Shown one piece after another: positions 13,413-21,352 of a stretch of 39,268 nucleotides of DNA. A program made the translations under genes and the position numbers. The notes beneath the pieces were generated by a model. The model was not told where the DNA came from. It made no database searches and saw only the letters and a program-made list of their open reading frames with translations. The stretch's first letter is position 1. Each line of letters opens with the position of its first letter. Source of the DNA: a virus; the IMG/VR virus record IMGVR_UViG_3300046501_000349, positions 1 to 39,268 of that record. One strand, written 5' to 3'.

Positions 13413-13496
13413 ATGAGTGAAAGAGTAGGCGGCTATAAAGGCGATCCACCTGTGGGCGGTTCTAAATTAGAAGATCCAGGCGGAGGCGGGTTATAA
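13413..13496 (+). CDS. 27-residue glycine-rich microprotein
   Basis: A 27-codon frame with AAGGAGGG seven bases ahead of its ATG. The product is hydrophilic, glycine- and proline-rich (GGYKGDPPVGGSKLEDPGGG), with no signal peptide or membrane span. TATAAT at 13387-13392 could be a -10, but no good -35 is seen. A terminator follows seven bases after the stop, so the gene stands alone between two terminators. No family recognised. Confidence 0.5.
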   Translation: MSERVGGYKGDPPVGGSKLEDPGGGGL

Positions 13497-13502
13497 ATTA
13501 TG

Positions 13503-13530
13503 AGAGGCATCCTTATAGGGTGTCTTTTTT
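13503..13530 (+). terminator. Rho-independent terminator before terS
   Basis: AGGCATCC (13505-13512) pairs with GGGTGTCT (13518-13525), with two G-U pairs, loop TTATA, then TTTTT. It closes the microprotein gene and lies five bases before the terS ribosome site. Confidence 0.65.
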
Positions 13531-13551
13531 ATTTGGAGGTAGGTGAATGAT

Positions 13552-13971
13552 GTGAAGTTAACCGAGAAACAGAAACGATTTGCTGATTATTACATTGAGA
13601 CTGCAAATGCTACAGAATCAGCGATTAGAGCTGGGTACAGTGAGAAGACAGCGAAGGAAATGGGATATGAAAACCTAACGAAACCTCACATTCGCCTTTA
13701 TGTTGATGAGCGCATTGCTGAAAAGGATAATAACCGTATTGCTAAACAAGAAGAGGTCCTAGAATATCTCACGAAAGTTTTACGTGGGGAAGAAACAGAA
13801 AGAATCCCGATGTTTGCTAAAGACCATTTTGAGTTAGTTGACAATACACCTTCTGTAAAGGACCGTACAAAGGCAGCAGAACTACTAGGCAAGCGTTACA
13901 CCTTATGGACCGATAAAACACAGCTAGAAGGCACGATAGGCGTTACCATTGTAGATGATATCGATGACTAA
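13552..13971 (+). CDS. terS: Terminase small subunit
   Basis: A 139-residue protein with the Terminase_2 (XtmA-like) pattern: KLTEKQKRFADYYIETANAT, AIRAGYSEKTAKEMGYENLT, then a central helical part with DRTKAAELLGKRY. The N-terminal HTH recognises the packaging site. I chose the GTG at 13552 (GGAGGTAGGTGA before it); the GTG at 13543 is too close to that ribosome site. The packaging site itself (cos or pac) is probably inside 13082-13551 or this gene, but I cannot identify it. Confidence 0.88.
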   Translation: MKLTEKQKRFADYYIETANATESAIRAGYSEKTAKEMGYENLTKPHIRLYVDERIAEKDNNRIAKQEEVLEYLTKVLRGEETERIPMFAKDHFELVDNTPSVKDRTKAAELLGKRYTLWTDKTQLEGTIGVTIVDDIDD

Positions 13972-15307
13972 CTTAAAAAGCGTGGTGGCTCCATCTTTCT
14001 ACCAGGTACACAAATCCATTAAACAGAATCAATACACTCACTATTGGCTGGGCGGTGGGCGTGGTAGTACCAAATCCTCTTTCACAGCAATTGAAATTAT
14101 CTTAGGGATCATGAAGGATAAGAATGCCAATGCCGTAGTATTGCGGAAAGTTAAAGATACCTTAAAGGATTCAGTCTTTGAACAGTTATGCTGGGCTATA
14201 GACGTATTAGGAGTGAGCCAATACTGGCATATTCCCGAAGCCATGTTGGTGTTAACCTACTTACCCACTGGACAAAAGATAATCTTCCGTGGTGCTGATA
14301 AGCCAAAGAAGATTAAATCCATTAAGTTTTCTAAAGGTTATTGTAAATATATATGGTTTGAAGAAGTTGACGAATTTGAAGGCATGGAAGAAATACGGAT
14401 GATTAATCAATCTCTTATGCGTGGTGGTTCGTTATTCGTGGTGTTCTACAGTTATAACCCTCCTAAGAGCGCGAATAACTGGGTCAATGCAGAAGTACAG
14501 CTCACAAGGGATGATAGGCTGTTCCATCATTCTAATTACTTAACTGTTCCCAAAGAGTGGCTAGGACCACAGTTTATTATTGAAGCCGAACACTTGAAGG
14601 AAACGAAGCCTACTTCTTATGAACATGAGTACCTGGGAGAGGTCACAGGAACAGGTGGAGAAGTCTTTGACAATGTACAGATACGACGGATCAGTGATGA
14701 GGAAATCAGCGAGTTTTGGAATATCAGACGAGGCTTAGACTTTGGTTTTGCGATTGATCCACTCTCTTACACTGTCACTCATTATGACAGGAAAAAGAAA
14801 CGTCTATATATCTTCCATGAACTATATAAAGTGGGATTAAGCAATCATGCAGCCTATCAGCATATTAAAATAGAGAATCAAAACAATGAAATGGTATTAG
14901 GTGATTCAGCCGAACCTAAGAGTTTACATGAGTTACGGCAATATGGGTTAAAGATCCGTGGAGTGAAGAAGGGTCCTGACTCTATAGAATACGGCATTAA
15001 GTTTCTGCAAAGCTTAGAGGCGATTATTATTGATGATATAAGGTGCCCAGAAACAGCAAGAGAGTTTCTAACGTATGAATTAGATAAGGATGCCAATGGA
15101 AACTTCAAAGCAAATTACCCCGATAAGAACAACCACGCTATCGATGCGGTACGGTATGCCCTCAATGACGAGGCTATGAAGTTTAAAGAGGAACAGCAAC
15201 ACAAACATGATCCAGAGAATCTTACACCATCAGAGAAGCAAGCAAAGGCCATTAAACAAATGACAGGCGGCAAGCCTAAACTAAATGCCTATACGAAAGG
15301 GTGGTAA
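13964..15307 (+). CDS. terL: Terminase large subunit (PBSX/SPP1 type)
   Basis: A 447-residue ATPase-nuclease. Walker A WLGGGRGSTKSS lies at about 28-39, Walker B YIWFEEVDEF near 125, and the nuclease domain has RGLDFGFAIDP, MVLGDSAEPKS and NNHAIDAVRYA with the expected acidic residues. This matches the PBSX XtmB/SPP1-type terminases, many of which package by headful. It pumps DNA into the prohead through the portal. ATG 13964 and ATG 13955 are both possible; both overlap terS, suggesting coupled translation. Confidence 0.93.
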   Translation: MTNLKSVVAPSFYQVHKSIKQNQYTHYWLGGGRGSTKSSFTAIEIILGIMKDKNANAVVLRKVKDTLKDSVFEQLCWAIDVLGVSQYWHIPEAMLVLTYLPTGQKIIFRGADKPKKIKSIKFSKGYCKYIWFEEVDEFEGMEEIRMINQSLMRGGSLFVVFYSYNPPKSANNWVNAEVQLTRDDRLFHHSNYLTVPKEWLGPQFIIEAEHLKETKPTSYEHEYLGEVTGTGGEVFDNVQIRRISDEEISEFWNIRRGLDFGFAIDPLSYTVTHYDRKKKRLYIFHELYKVGLSNHAAYQHIKIENQNNEMVLGDSAEPKSLHELRQYGLKIRGVKKGPDSIEYGIKFLQSLEAIIIDDIRCPETAREFLTYELDKDANGNFKANYPDKNNHAIDAVRYALNDEAMKFKEEQQHKHDPENLTPSEKQAKAIKQMTGGKPKLNAYTKGW

Positions 15308-15308
15308 C

Positions 15309-15515
15309 ATGGAAACATGCCCGAAATGTCAATCTCTCTTACGAATTGGCACAACCTATATGACGTTTGAAAACGATGATACACCGGACGCTGAAACGAT
15401 TGCTTATAACAATCTGCCGATGATCTGCCTCAACAAATCATGTGACGATTACGGTGGCGAGGATGTCACCAATCCCCGAATAGTCGTGGAAATCGTTAAG
15501 AATAGGATGAACTAA
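15309..15515 (+). CDS. Zinc-ribbon-like small protein
   Basis: A 68-residue protein with CPKC (C4, C7) and C40/C45 (MICLNKSC), a probable single zinc ribbon. It starts two bases after terL with AAAGGGTGG as ribosome site. Similar cysteine-rich proteins between terL and portal are seen in other Bacillus phages. Function unknown. Confidence 0.7.
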   Translation: METCPKCQSLLRIGTTYMTFENDDTPDAETIAYNNLPMICLNKSCDDYGGEDVTNPRIVVEIVKNRMN

Positions 15516-15516
15516 T

Positions 15517-15726
15517 ATGGAATTTATCTATGGACTACTCACAGCAGCAGTCTTTTTTTTATGCCTTCTATTCTTTTTCTATTTGGGGACACGCTATGCC
15601 AAGAAACCACCGGATAAGGAACTAGATGAGGAAAAGAAAAGAGAAATCGAACAGTTTAACAAGGGATTTAAAGCCGTTTTTAAATATGATGTGGAAACAG
15701 CTTTGCAACGAAAGAAGGTGACATAA
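15517..15726 (+). CDS. Small single-pass membrane protein
   Basis: A 69-residue protein with one strong membrane span at residues 3-24 (FIYGLLTAAVFFLCLLFFFY) and a charged cytoplasmic-type tail. No ribosome site stands out beyond AAGAATAGG. It directly precedes the portal gene. Function unknown; a role in the membrane during assembly is speculation. Confidence 0.65.
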   Translation: MEFIYGLLTAAVFFLCLLFFFYLGTRYAKKPPDKELDEEKKREIEQFNKGFKAVFKYDVETALQRKKVT

Positions 15727-17442
15727 TTGGCAGACAAAACGAAGGATTGGCAGTTGTTTGAAGCTGGGAAGAAGTACAACAACAGTTTAAAACCTAACTA
15801 TTATGATACTGTGGACGCTAACTTAGCTTTCTTTGAGGGCGATCAGTGGCGGAACTTGGAAGCGGAGAACATGCCGAAACCAGTGTTCAACATTATTAAG
15901 CGTGTGGGTACTTTCTTTGTCAGCTCCTTAACCACCAGTAAGACGAAACTACACTTTGAACCTCTGTTAAATGCCGATAATGGCGAGAGTGAGGAGTTAT
16001 CACCTTCTGACTTTGCTAATGCGATGGTATCAAACCTATTTGAGAAGTTTAAAATGGACTTCCGAATTAAAGATGCCCTCTTTGACGGAGTGAAAACAGG
16101 TGATTATGCAGCTCATTTCTTTTTCAACATGAATAAGACTCCTTACGGCAACCAATACGAGGACATTAAAGGCGAAATTGAGATGGAGCTCATCGATGGG
16201 GCAAATGTATTCTTCGGGAATGCCAACAACCCACGAACCGATGTACAGCCGTATATCATTATCAGCGGTCGTGATATGGTCGAGAATCTGAAAGAAGAAG
16301 CTAATAGTTACAAGCAGAGTGAACAGGAAGTCAACGCCATTACCTCTGATAAAGATTACAATGAGCAGTCAGGTGACAGCGGCAAGATTGAAGTAGAAGT
16401 GGATATAGAGGGTGACAAGTACGGCAAGGCTCTTTATATCATTGTGTACCGTAAAGACAAGAAAACAGGCACCATCAAAGCGACCAAGAGCGTGGAGAAT
16501 GCCTATATCTATAAAGACATTGATACGGGATTATCTCATTACCCTATCGCATGGGGCAATTGGGAGAAACAAAAGAATCAATACCATGGTCGTGCGCTCT
16601 GTACAGGGCTATTGCCGAACCAAATATTTATTAACCGTATGTTTGCCATGGTCATGTATCACCTCATGATGACAGCCTTTCCTAAAGCCGTATACAATGC
16701 AGATATTATTCCATCATTTGATAACGAGATAGGCAGTTCCATTGGTGTAAGTGGTATGGACTTAAACTCAAATATCAAAAATGTAGCTGGTTATCTAGAG
16801 ACTGGTCAAATGAGCAATCAGATTATCCAAACGATTGAGCTTGCTATGTCCTATACGAAAGAAACACTTGGAATCAGTGATGCGGCACTAGGCACGATTG
16901 ACCCTAAGAATACATCAGCCATTATTGCGGTCCAGAAATCGAGTGCGATTCCATTAGAGAATCCCAAAGCTAATCTATATGAGTGGATTGAGGATATCGG
17001 ACAAATCTTGCTCGATATGATGGGTACTTATTACGGTCAACGCCCGGTTGTCATTGAACAACAAGGAGTCAAAGGGGTAGTACCATATGATTTCAGCATC
17101 TTCAAGAATACGTGGTTAAATGTCCGGGCCGATGTAGGGGAAGCATCCTATTGGTCTGAAATTGCTTCACTTCAAACACTGGATACCTTGTTAGACCGTG
17201 AGAAGATTGAGTTTATCGATTACCTGGAACGTGTGCCGGATGAATATATCCCACAAAAACAAGAGTTAATCGGTAAGATTAAGCAACAAATCGAAGAACA
17301 ACAGCAGATGGCAGCTGACCCGATGAATGCCATTGCCCAACTAACGCAAGAAGAACAGCAGGCGTTTTATAATGCACCACCAGAGAAACAGCAAGCCATC
17401 TTACAACAATTACAGCAACCGCAAGCACCTATGCCTATGTAG
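15727..17442 (+). CDS. Portal protein (P22-like)
   Basis: A 571-residue portal. The start (DTVDANLAFFEGDQWRNLEA, then MPKPVFNIIKRVGTFFVSSL) resembles the clip and wing of P22-type portals, as does the closing glutamine-rich coiled region (EEQQQMAADPMNAIAQLTQE), which in P22 forms the long internal barrel. TTG start after GAAAGAAGGTGACA. It makes the dodecameric ring for DNA entry, terminase docking and tail attachment. The P22 likeness is from size and layout; it supports a short-tailed particle. Confidence 0.8.
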   Translation: MADKTKDWQLFEAGKKYNNSLKPNYYDTVDANLAFFEGDQWRNLEAENMPKPVFNIIKRVGTFFVSSLTTSKTKLHFEPLLNADNGESEELSPSDFANAMVSNLFEKFKMDFRIKDALFDGVKTGDYAAHFFFNMNKTPYGNQYEDIKGEIEMELIDGANVFFGNANNPRTDVQPYIIISGRDMVENLKEEANSYKQSEQEVNAITSDKDYNEQSGDSGKIEVEVDIEGDKYGKALYIIVYRKDKKTGTIKATKSVENAYIYKDIDTGLSHYPIAWGNWEKQKNQYHGRALCTGLLPNQIFINRMFAMVMYHLMMTAFPKAVYNADIIPSFDNEIGSSIGVSGMDLNSNIKNVAGYLETGQMSNQIIQTIELAMSYTKETLGISDAALGTIDPKNTSAIIAVQKSSAIPLENPKANLYEWIEDIGQILLDMMGTYYGQRPVVIEQQGVKGVVPYDFSIFKNTWLNVRADVGEASYWSEIASLQTLDTLLDREKIEFIDYLERVPDEYIPQKQELIGKIKQQIEEQQQMAADPMNAIAQLTQEEQQAFYNAPPEKQQAILQQLQQPQAPMPM

Positions 17443-17450
17443 GTGTTTTT
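17426..17450 (+). terminator. Weak terminator at end of portal gene
   Basis: CACCTA (17426-17431) pairs with TAGGTG (17440-17445), followed by TTTTTA. The stop codon of the portal gene lies inside the right arm. It separates the portal gene from the DUF2829 insert and could lower its transcription. Short stem, so moderate confidence. Confidence 0.45.
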
Positions 17451-17466
17451 ATTATGAGGAGGAAAA

Positions 17467-17742
17467 ATGATGAATTTTGGTCAAGCAATTGAAGCATTAA
17501 AAGAAGGTAAAAAAGTAGCTCGTGAAGGATGGAATGGGAAAAGTATGTGGGTTTGTTTAATGCCTTCTCTATACCTTGATAAAGACATTATTAACGGGCG
17601 CACAAAAAAACACATTGGTGAGGGGAAGGATTTAGATTCTCAACCTTACTTAGTTTTATGGACTGCAGCTCAAAAATGGCAACCAGGTTGGAACGCTTCT
17701 ACTCCTGATTTATTAGCGGAAGATTGGCAAGTAGTCGAATAA
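17467..17742 (+). CDS. DUF2829 (Tad2-like) protein, possible anti-Thoeris
   Basis: A 91-residue protein with the DUF2829 pattern from end to end: NFGQAIEALKEGKKVAREGW, then MWVCLMPSLY, DLDSQPYLVLWTAAQKWQPG and DLLAEDWQVVE. DUF2829 is the fold of Tad2, a phage protein that sequesters the Thoeris signal molecule 1''-3' gcADPR; AcrIIA7 also belongs here. Not all DUF2829 proteins have been tested, so the function is inferred. It sits alone between portal and scaffold, behind a terminator-like hairpin, with a strong GAGGAGG site, as an inserted accessory gene would. Confidence 0.82.
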   Translation: MMNFGQAIEALKEGKKVAREGWNGKSMWVCLMPSLYLDKDIINGRTKKHIGEGKDLDSQPYLVLWTAAQKWQPGWNASTPDLLAEDWQVVE

Positions 17743-17805
17743 TATTTTGCCCTAAGCATGGCATTAAAAGGCTCTACGACCAACCATAGTCGAGGAGGAT
17801 TTAGC

Positions 17806-18573
17806 ATGGATGAAGATATGATATTGCCGGATGACTTCCAAATGGACACACCACAATCCGAGGAAGTCACTGAACCACTAGATACAGTTGAACCGGATTT
17901 CCTACCACAAGAAACCGAACCAACTGAGCAAGAGCCAGTCAATCCCTTCTTAAAAGTGAAATACAACAAAGAGGAATTGGATCTGGATGAAGAACGAGCA
18001 AGAGAATTGGCACAAAAAGGCTTGAACTATGATAAAGTGACCGAACGCCTGCAGGCATTGGAGACAGATCCACGGTTAAAGTTTATCGAAGACTTAGCCA
18101 GCCAATACGACATGACTCCACAAGAGTACATGCAAGCCGTTCAACAACAAAAAGAACAAGATCGCATCAATCAATTAGTCGAACAAGGGATTTCAGAGGA
18201 ATTAGCCCAAGAAATGCTCGAGAATCGCAAATTTAGAGACCAATTTGAGTCTGAAAAGAGAGCCAAAGCCGAGGAAGAAAAGAAAAACGCTGATTATAGT
18301 CAGTTTTTTGACTACTTCCGTCAAGCAAACGGACGGGATTTCGTACCGAACCAGGATGAAATACCCGAAAGTGTATGGCAATCGACCCAAAACGGAGTGC
18401 CTCTCAAATTTGCGTATATGGAACACCAAAACCAAGTCTTACAACAACAACTACAAACCCTCAAGCAGAATGAAACCAATGCGAAAAAGGCTCCTGTCGG
18501 GTCCGTAACAGCCCACGGCAGTACCGAAACAGCATCGGAGGATTTATTCATGCAAGGGTTTAATTCAATTTAG
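17806..18573 (+). CDS. Scaffold protein
   Basis: A 255-residue, acidic, glutamine-rich, mostly coiled protein (EEVTEPLDTVEPDFLPQETE at the start; LEHQNQ-type heptads QVLQQQLQTLKQNETNAKKA at the end) directly before the capsid gene. Composition, size and position fit phage scaffolds, which direct shell assembly and then leave. ATG 17806 follows GAGGAGG; a frame from 17758 has no ribosome site. No protease gene is present in the window. Confidence 0.8.
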   Translation: MDEDMILPDDFQMDTPQSEEVTEPLDTVEPDFLPQETEPTEQEPVNPFLKVKYNKEELDLDEERARELAQKGLNYDKVTERLQALETDPRLKFIEDLASQYDMTPQEYMQAVQQQKEQDRINQLVEQGISEELAQEMLENRKFRDQFESEKRAKAEEEKKNADYSQFFDYFRQANGRDFVPNQDEIPESVWQSTQNGVPLKFAYMEHQNQVLQQQLQTLKQNETNAKKAPVGSVTAHGSTETASEDLFMQGFNSI

Positions 18574-18585
18574 GAGTGATAAACC

Positions 18586-19416
18586 ATGGCAGTAAACTTA
18601 GCCAGCAAGTACAGTGAAAAAGTCGATGAGCGTTTTAAATTAAAATCCTTTACGCAAGCAGTAGTCAACAATGATTATGATTGGTCCGGAGTAAAGACCG
18701 TTAGTGTGTATGATATCCCAACAGTCGCAATGGGCAACTACGTTCGTACAGGTAACAGCCGTTACGGTACACCTGCCGAGTTAGACAACAACAAAACCGA
18801 TTACACGTTAACTCGTGACCGTGCTTTCACGTTTGCGATTGACCGTGGTAACTACCAAGAAACTCAAATGGTCATGCAAGCAGGGAAAGCATTGGCTCGT
18901 CAGATTGATGAAGTCATTGTGCCAGAGATTGATATTTACCGTTTAGCCACTATGAGTGCGGCAGCTGTCACAGCTGGTAACGTATCGGCAGCAACAGCAA
19001 TCACCGCAACTAATGCTTATACGTCTTTGCTAAAAGCAACAGAAAAGCAAGCAGATCTAAAAGTGCCATTAGAAGGCCGCATCGTCTTTGCAAAACCTTC
19101 CTTCTACAATTTCTTAAAGCAGGATAATACTTTCATCAAGGCTTCTGAATTAGCTCAAGGCATGTTAATTCGTGGTCAAGTGGGTGAAGTAGATGGTATT
19201 AAGATTGTTATGGTTCCTTCATCTTACCTACCAGCTAATACAGAATTTATCGTGACTCATCCGGTGGCAACGGTGGCACCTAAGAAACTAGAAGACTACA
19301 AAACTCATGATAATCCTCCTGGTATCAATGGTTGGTTAGTTGAAGGCCGTCAGATTTACGATGCGTTTGTATTGAAAAACAAAGTGAACGCCATTTACGT
19401 TCACAAGAATTTATAG
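18586..19416 (+). CDS. Major capsid protein (HK97-like fold)
   Basis: A 276-residue protein after TAGGAGTGA. Its composition and motifs suit a HK97-type coat: VNNDYDWSGVKTVSVYDIPT near the start, KQADLKVPLEGRIVFAKPSF in the middle, VKVVMVPSS-like VDGIKIVMVPSSYLPAN, and the closing GWLVEGRQIYDAFVLKNKVN, common to unprocessed Firmicutes phage capsid proteins. It lies right after the scaffold and no protease is encoded, as in P22-like assembly. The next gene is a small charged protein. Confidence 0.85.
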   Translation: MAVNLASKYSEKVDERFKLKSFTQAVVNNDYDWSGVKTVSVYDIPTVAMGNYVRTGNSRYGTPAELDNNKTDYTLTRDRAFTFAIDRGNYQETQMVMQAGKALARQIDEVIVPEIDIYRLATMSAAAVTAGNVSAATAITATNAYTSLLKATEKQADLKVPLEGRIVFAKPSFYNFLKQDNTFIKASELAQGMLIRGQVGEVDGIKIVMVPSSYLPANTEFIVTHPVATVAPKKLEDYKTHDNPPGINGWLVEGRQIYDAFVLKNKVNAIYVHKNL

Positions 19417-19431
19417 TGAGGTGAAATAACC

Positions 19432-19575
19432 ATGGCTAAAAAAGAAAAAGAAGCAAAAGAATACCCAAAAGTTTTTATTGCTATCGTGGATGGCGAAGAA
19501 CATGAACTGATCGCTCGTGATGAAGTGCAAGCGGCAGCGTTTGAAAAACAAGAAGGACTAAAAGAAAAAGAGTAA
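19432..19575 (+). CDS. Small charged protein after capsid gene
   Basis: A 47-residue protein with lysine-rich ends (MAKKEKEAKEYP, GLKEKE) and a short beta core (KVFIAIVDGEEHELIARDEV). It starts at ATG after GTGAGGTGAAA and is followed by a terminator. Small proteins in this place are common, but the function is unknown. Confidence 0.65.
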   Translation: MAKKEKEAKEYPKVFIAIVDGEEHELIARDEVQAAAFEKQEGLKEKE

Positions 19576-19581
19576 GACAGT

Positions 19582-19618
19582 GGGGGAGTGGGGCTTTTGC
19601 TTTGCTCCCTCTTTTTTT
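19582..19618 (+). terminator. Rho-independent terminator after capsid genes
   Basis: GGGGGAG (19582-19588) pairs with CTCCCTC (19605-19611), one G-U pair, followed by TTTTTTT. It fits the need to separate high-level capsid expression from the downstream genes. Confidence 0.8.
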
Positions 19619-19638
19619 ATGAGAGGAGATGTTAAGAA

Positions 19639-20073
19639 ATGGCAGTAACAGCGAAAATGTACGGACAATCACTCTTAAAAGCGTTAAACAAGGAAATCGA
19701 TTATGACACGGACACCATTAAAGTCATGCTTTGCACAAGTGCCTATGTGCCTGACCAAGATGCGCATGTCTACAAAGATGTTTCCGTAACGGGTGAGGTT
19801 GTTGGAACTGGTTATACAGCAAGCGGAGCGACATTAGCTTCTAAAACGATTACCTATACAGCGGCAACCAACATCGTTGCCCTTGATGCAGCAGACGTAA
19901 CATGGGCGGCTTCCACGATTACAGCACGTTATGCGGTTATCTATGACGATTCACCAGCGAGCAGTAAACCATTGTTAGCTTACGTGGACTTTGGCACCGA
20001 TCAGTCGAGCAATAACGGAAACTTCACGATTACTTGGGATGCGGCTGGAATATTGAAGATTACGGTAAGCTAA
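19639..20073 (+). CDS. Structural or decoration protein
   Basis: A 144-residue beta-rich protein (MAVTAKMYGQSLLKALNKEI, then YDTDTIKVMLCTSAYVPDQD and a threonine- and alanine-rich end). I recognise this type, with the opening KALNKEIDYDTDTIKVMLCT, in many phages next to capsid and tail genes; its role is not settled. Here it lies directly after the capsid operon, so a head decoration or adaptor role is plausible. Ribosome site GAGAGGAGA. Confidence 0.65.
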   Translation: MAVTAKMYGQSLLKALNKEIDYDTDTIKVMLCTSAYVPDQDAHVYKDVSVTGEVVGTGYTASGATLASKTITYTAATNIVALDAADVTWAASTITARYAVIYDDSPASSKPLLAYVDFGTDQSSNNGNFTITWDAAGILKITVS

Positions 20074-20074
20074 T

Positions 20075-20356
20075 ATGAAATACTCTATCCGAGGAAATCT
20101 CCATAATACCGAAGGCGAAACGGTTATGCCGTTATTGCAATCCTATACAGCGTGGAAATTGAATCCCGACCAAGATTGGGATACGAATACGTTTATATTC
20201 GAAATATGGCTAGTTGAAGAAACGGATAAAGACGCTTTATTCGAGGAATTAAAGCCGTTCGTCGATGAGTTTACAGGCTTTATTGATTGGCATGAATGCA
20301 CGCATGACCAACGGTATAAACAGCCTTGCGTAATAGTTGAGGAATATAGGAGGTAA
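20075..20356 (+). CDS. Hypothetical structural-region protein
   Basis: A 93-residue acidic protein (SIRGNLHNTEGETVMPLLQS, EIWLVEETDKDALFEELKPF, HDQRYKQPCVIVEEYRR). It starts one base after the previous gene, implying coupled translation. Predicted ferredoxin-like alpha/beta fold. Family unknown. Confidence 0.65.
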   Translation: MKYSIRGNLHNTEGETVMPLLQSYTAWKLNPDQDWDTNTFIFEIWLVEETDKDALFEELKPFVDEFTGFIDWHECTHDQRYKQPCVIVEEYRR

Positions 20357-20362
20357 TTTAAC

Positions 20363-21352
20363 ATGGTTAAGTACCTTCAAATGGACGGTGTGGATGATTA
20401 TATAAAAGTAGTGGCAGTATCCTACGACGAGATAGAACTAGATATTATTTCTGAATGGACAACCGGAAATCGTTATTATTTAGACGGTAGAACAGGGCAA
20501 ACGAACGGTTATTTTTTTAGATTTAACGGAAATGATGTCTGGGGTAGCGATTGGACGGTTTACCATAATGGCGTGGCTAAAACAAGTGGAACAAAGTTTG
20601 TTGTAACAGGAGAACGCTGTACTTTGCGCTTAATTGCAAATACAAATTACACAAACGATATTAATTTATTTTCGCGCTATAACTCGGTTGAGTATTTTAA
20701 CGGTAAAGTGTACGGTGTAAAAATATGGTTAGATGGGGTTCTACAAGCCCATTACGACATGTCCACAGGAACCGTCCAAGACCAAAGCGGAAACGGCAAC
20801 CACGCAACTTTAAATGGCGGAACATGGCTAGACGATGGCACAGGCGGAACGACGGAAACACCCGTTACCATCACATCAGTAATCGCAACTACAACAGCAG
20901 ACTCAATCGCACCAACCATATCAACGCAATCAAGCGTAAGCACATCGATGGATATCCTTACCGTAACAGTGGTGGCAGACGCAATCTATCCGGGAATAAG
21001 GACAGATAGTAATCTACTTAGCTTAGTTAGTACAGCAACAGCGGATGCACTCATACCACAAGCAGGCTCCTTCACGAATATATCGGTTAAAGCGGTCGTT
21101 GTGAGTGCAACAGCCGATGTGATTAGTCCACTGGTGGATGTGGTTCGGAATATCAACATAGCCATATCGATAGCAGATGCAATTGCCAGTGCAATGGGTG
21201 CGATTATTAAAACACCGAAACCGGTTATTATCACCACCATTCAACTAAAAGCGGTAACACCTGGAGCTTTATATCTTAAAGGCAGTCCATCCACTGCCGT
21301 TCATATAAATGTAAACACCCATTCCACCATTCACTTGAAAGGAGGGATATAA
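20363..21352 (+). CDS. LamG-like protein with internal repeat
   Basis: A 329-residue protein. Residues 1-160 look like a concanavalin/LamG jelly roll (YLQMDGVDDYIKVVAVSYDE, YFNGKVYGVKIWLDGVLQAH, DQSGNGNHATLNGGTW). Residues 165-290 hold five similar segments of about 22-28 residues, each with an ADAI/ADSI/ADAL/ADVI-like core such as TTTADSIAPTIS and VVADAIYPGIR. The end (PGALYLKGSPSTAVHINVNT) is beta. It may bind sugars at the capsid or tail surface. It shares one base with the next gene. Confidence 0.65.
   Translation: MVKYLQMDGVDDYIKVVAVSYDEIELDIISEWTTGNRYYLDGRTGQTNGYFFRFNGNDVWGSDWTVYHNGVAKTSGTKFVVTGERCTLRLIANTNYTNDINLFSRYNSVEYFNGKVYGVKIWLDGVLQAHYDMSTGTVQDQSGNGNHATLNGGTWLDDGTGGTTETPVTITSVIATTTADSIAPTISTQSSVSTSMDILTVTVVADAIYPGIRTDSNLLSLVSTATADALIPQAGSFTNISVKAVVVSATADVISPLVDVVRNINIAISIADAIASAMGAIIKTPKPVIITTIQLKAVTPGALYLKGSPSTAVHINVNTHSTIHLKGGI

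Noticed and set aside
16412-16669. 85-residue + frame inside the portal gene
   Set aside because: No ribosome site and contained in a confident gene in another frame.
20986-21244. Overlapping minus-strand frames, one rich in cysteine and histidine
   Set aside because: Shadows of the repetitive LamG gene; no ribosome site and no codon pattern of their own.
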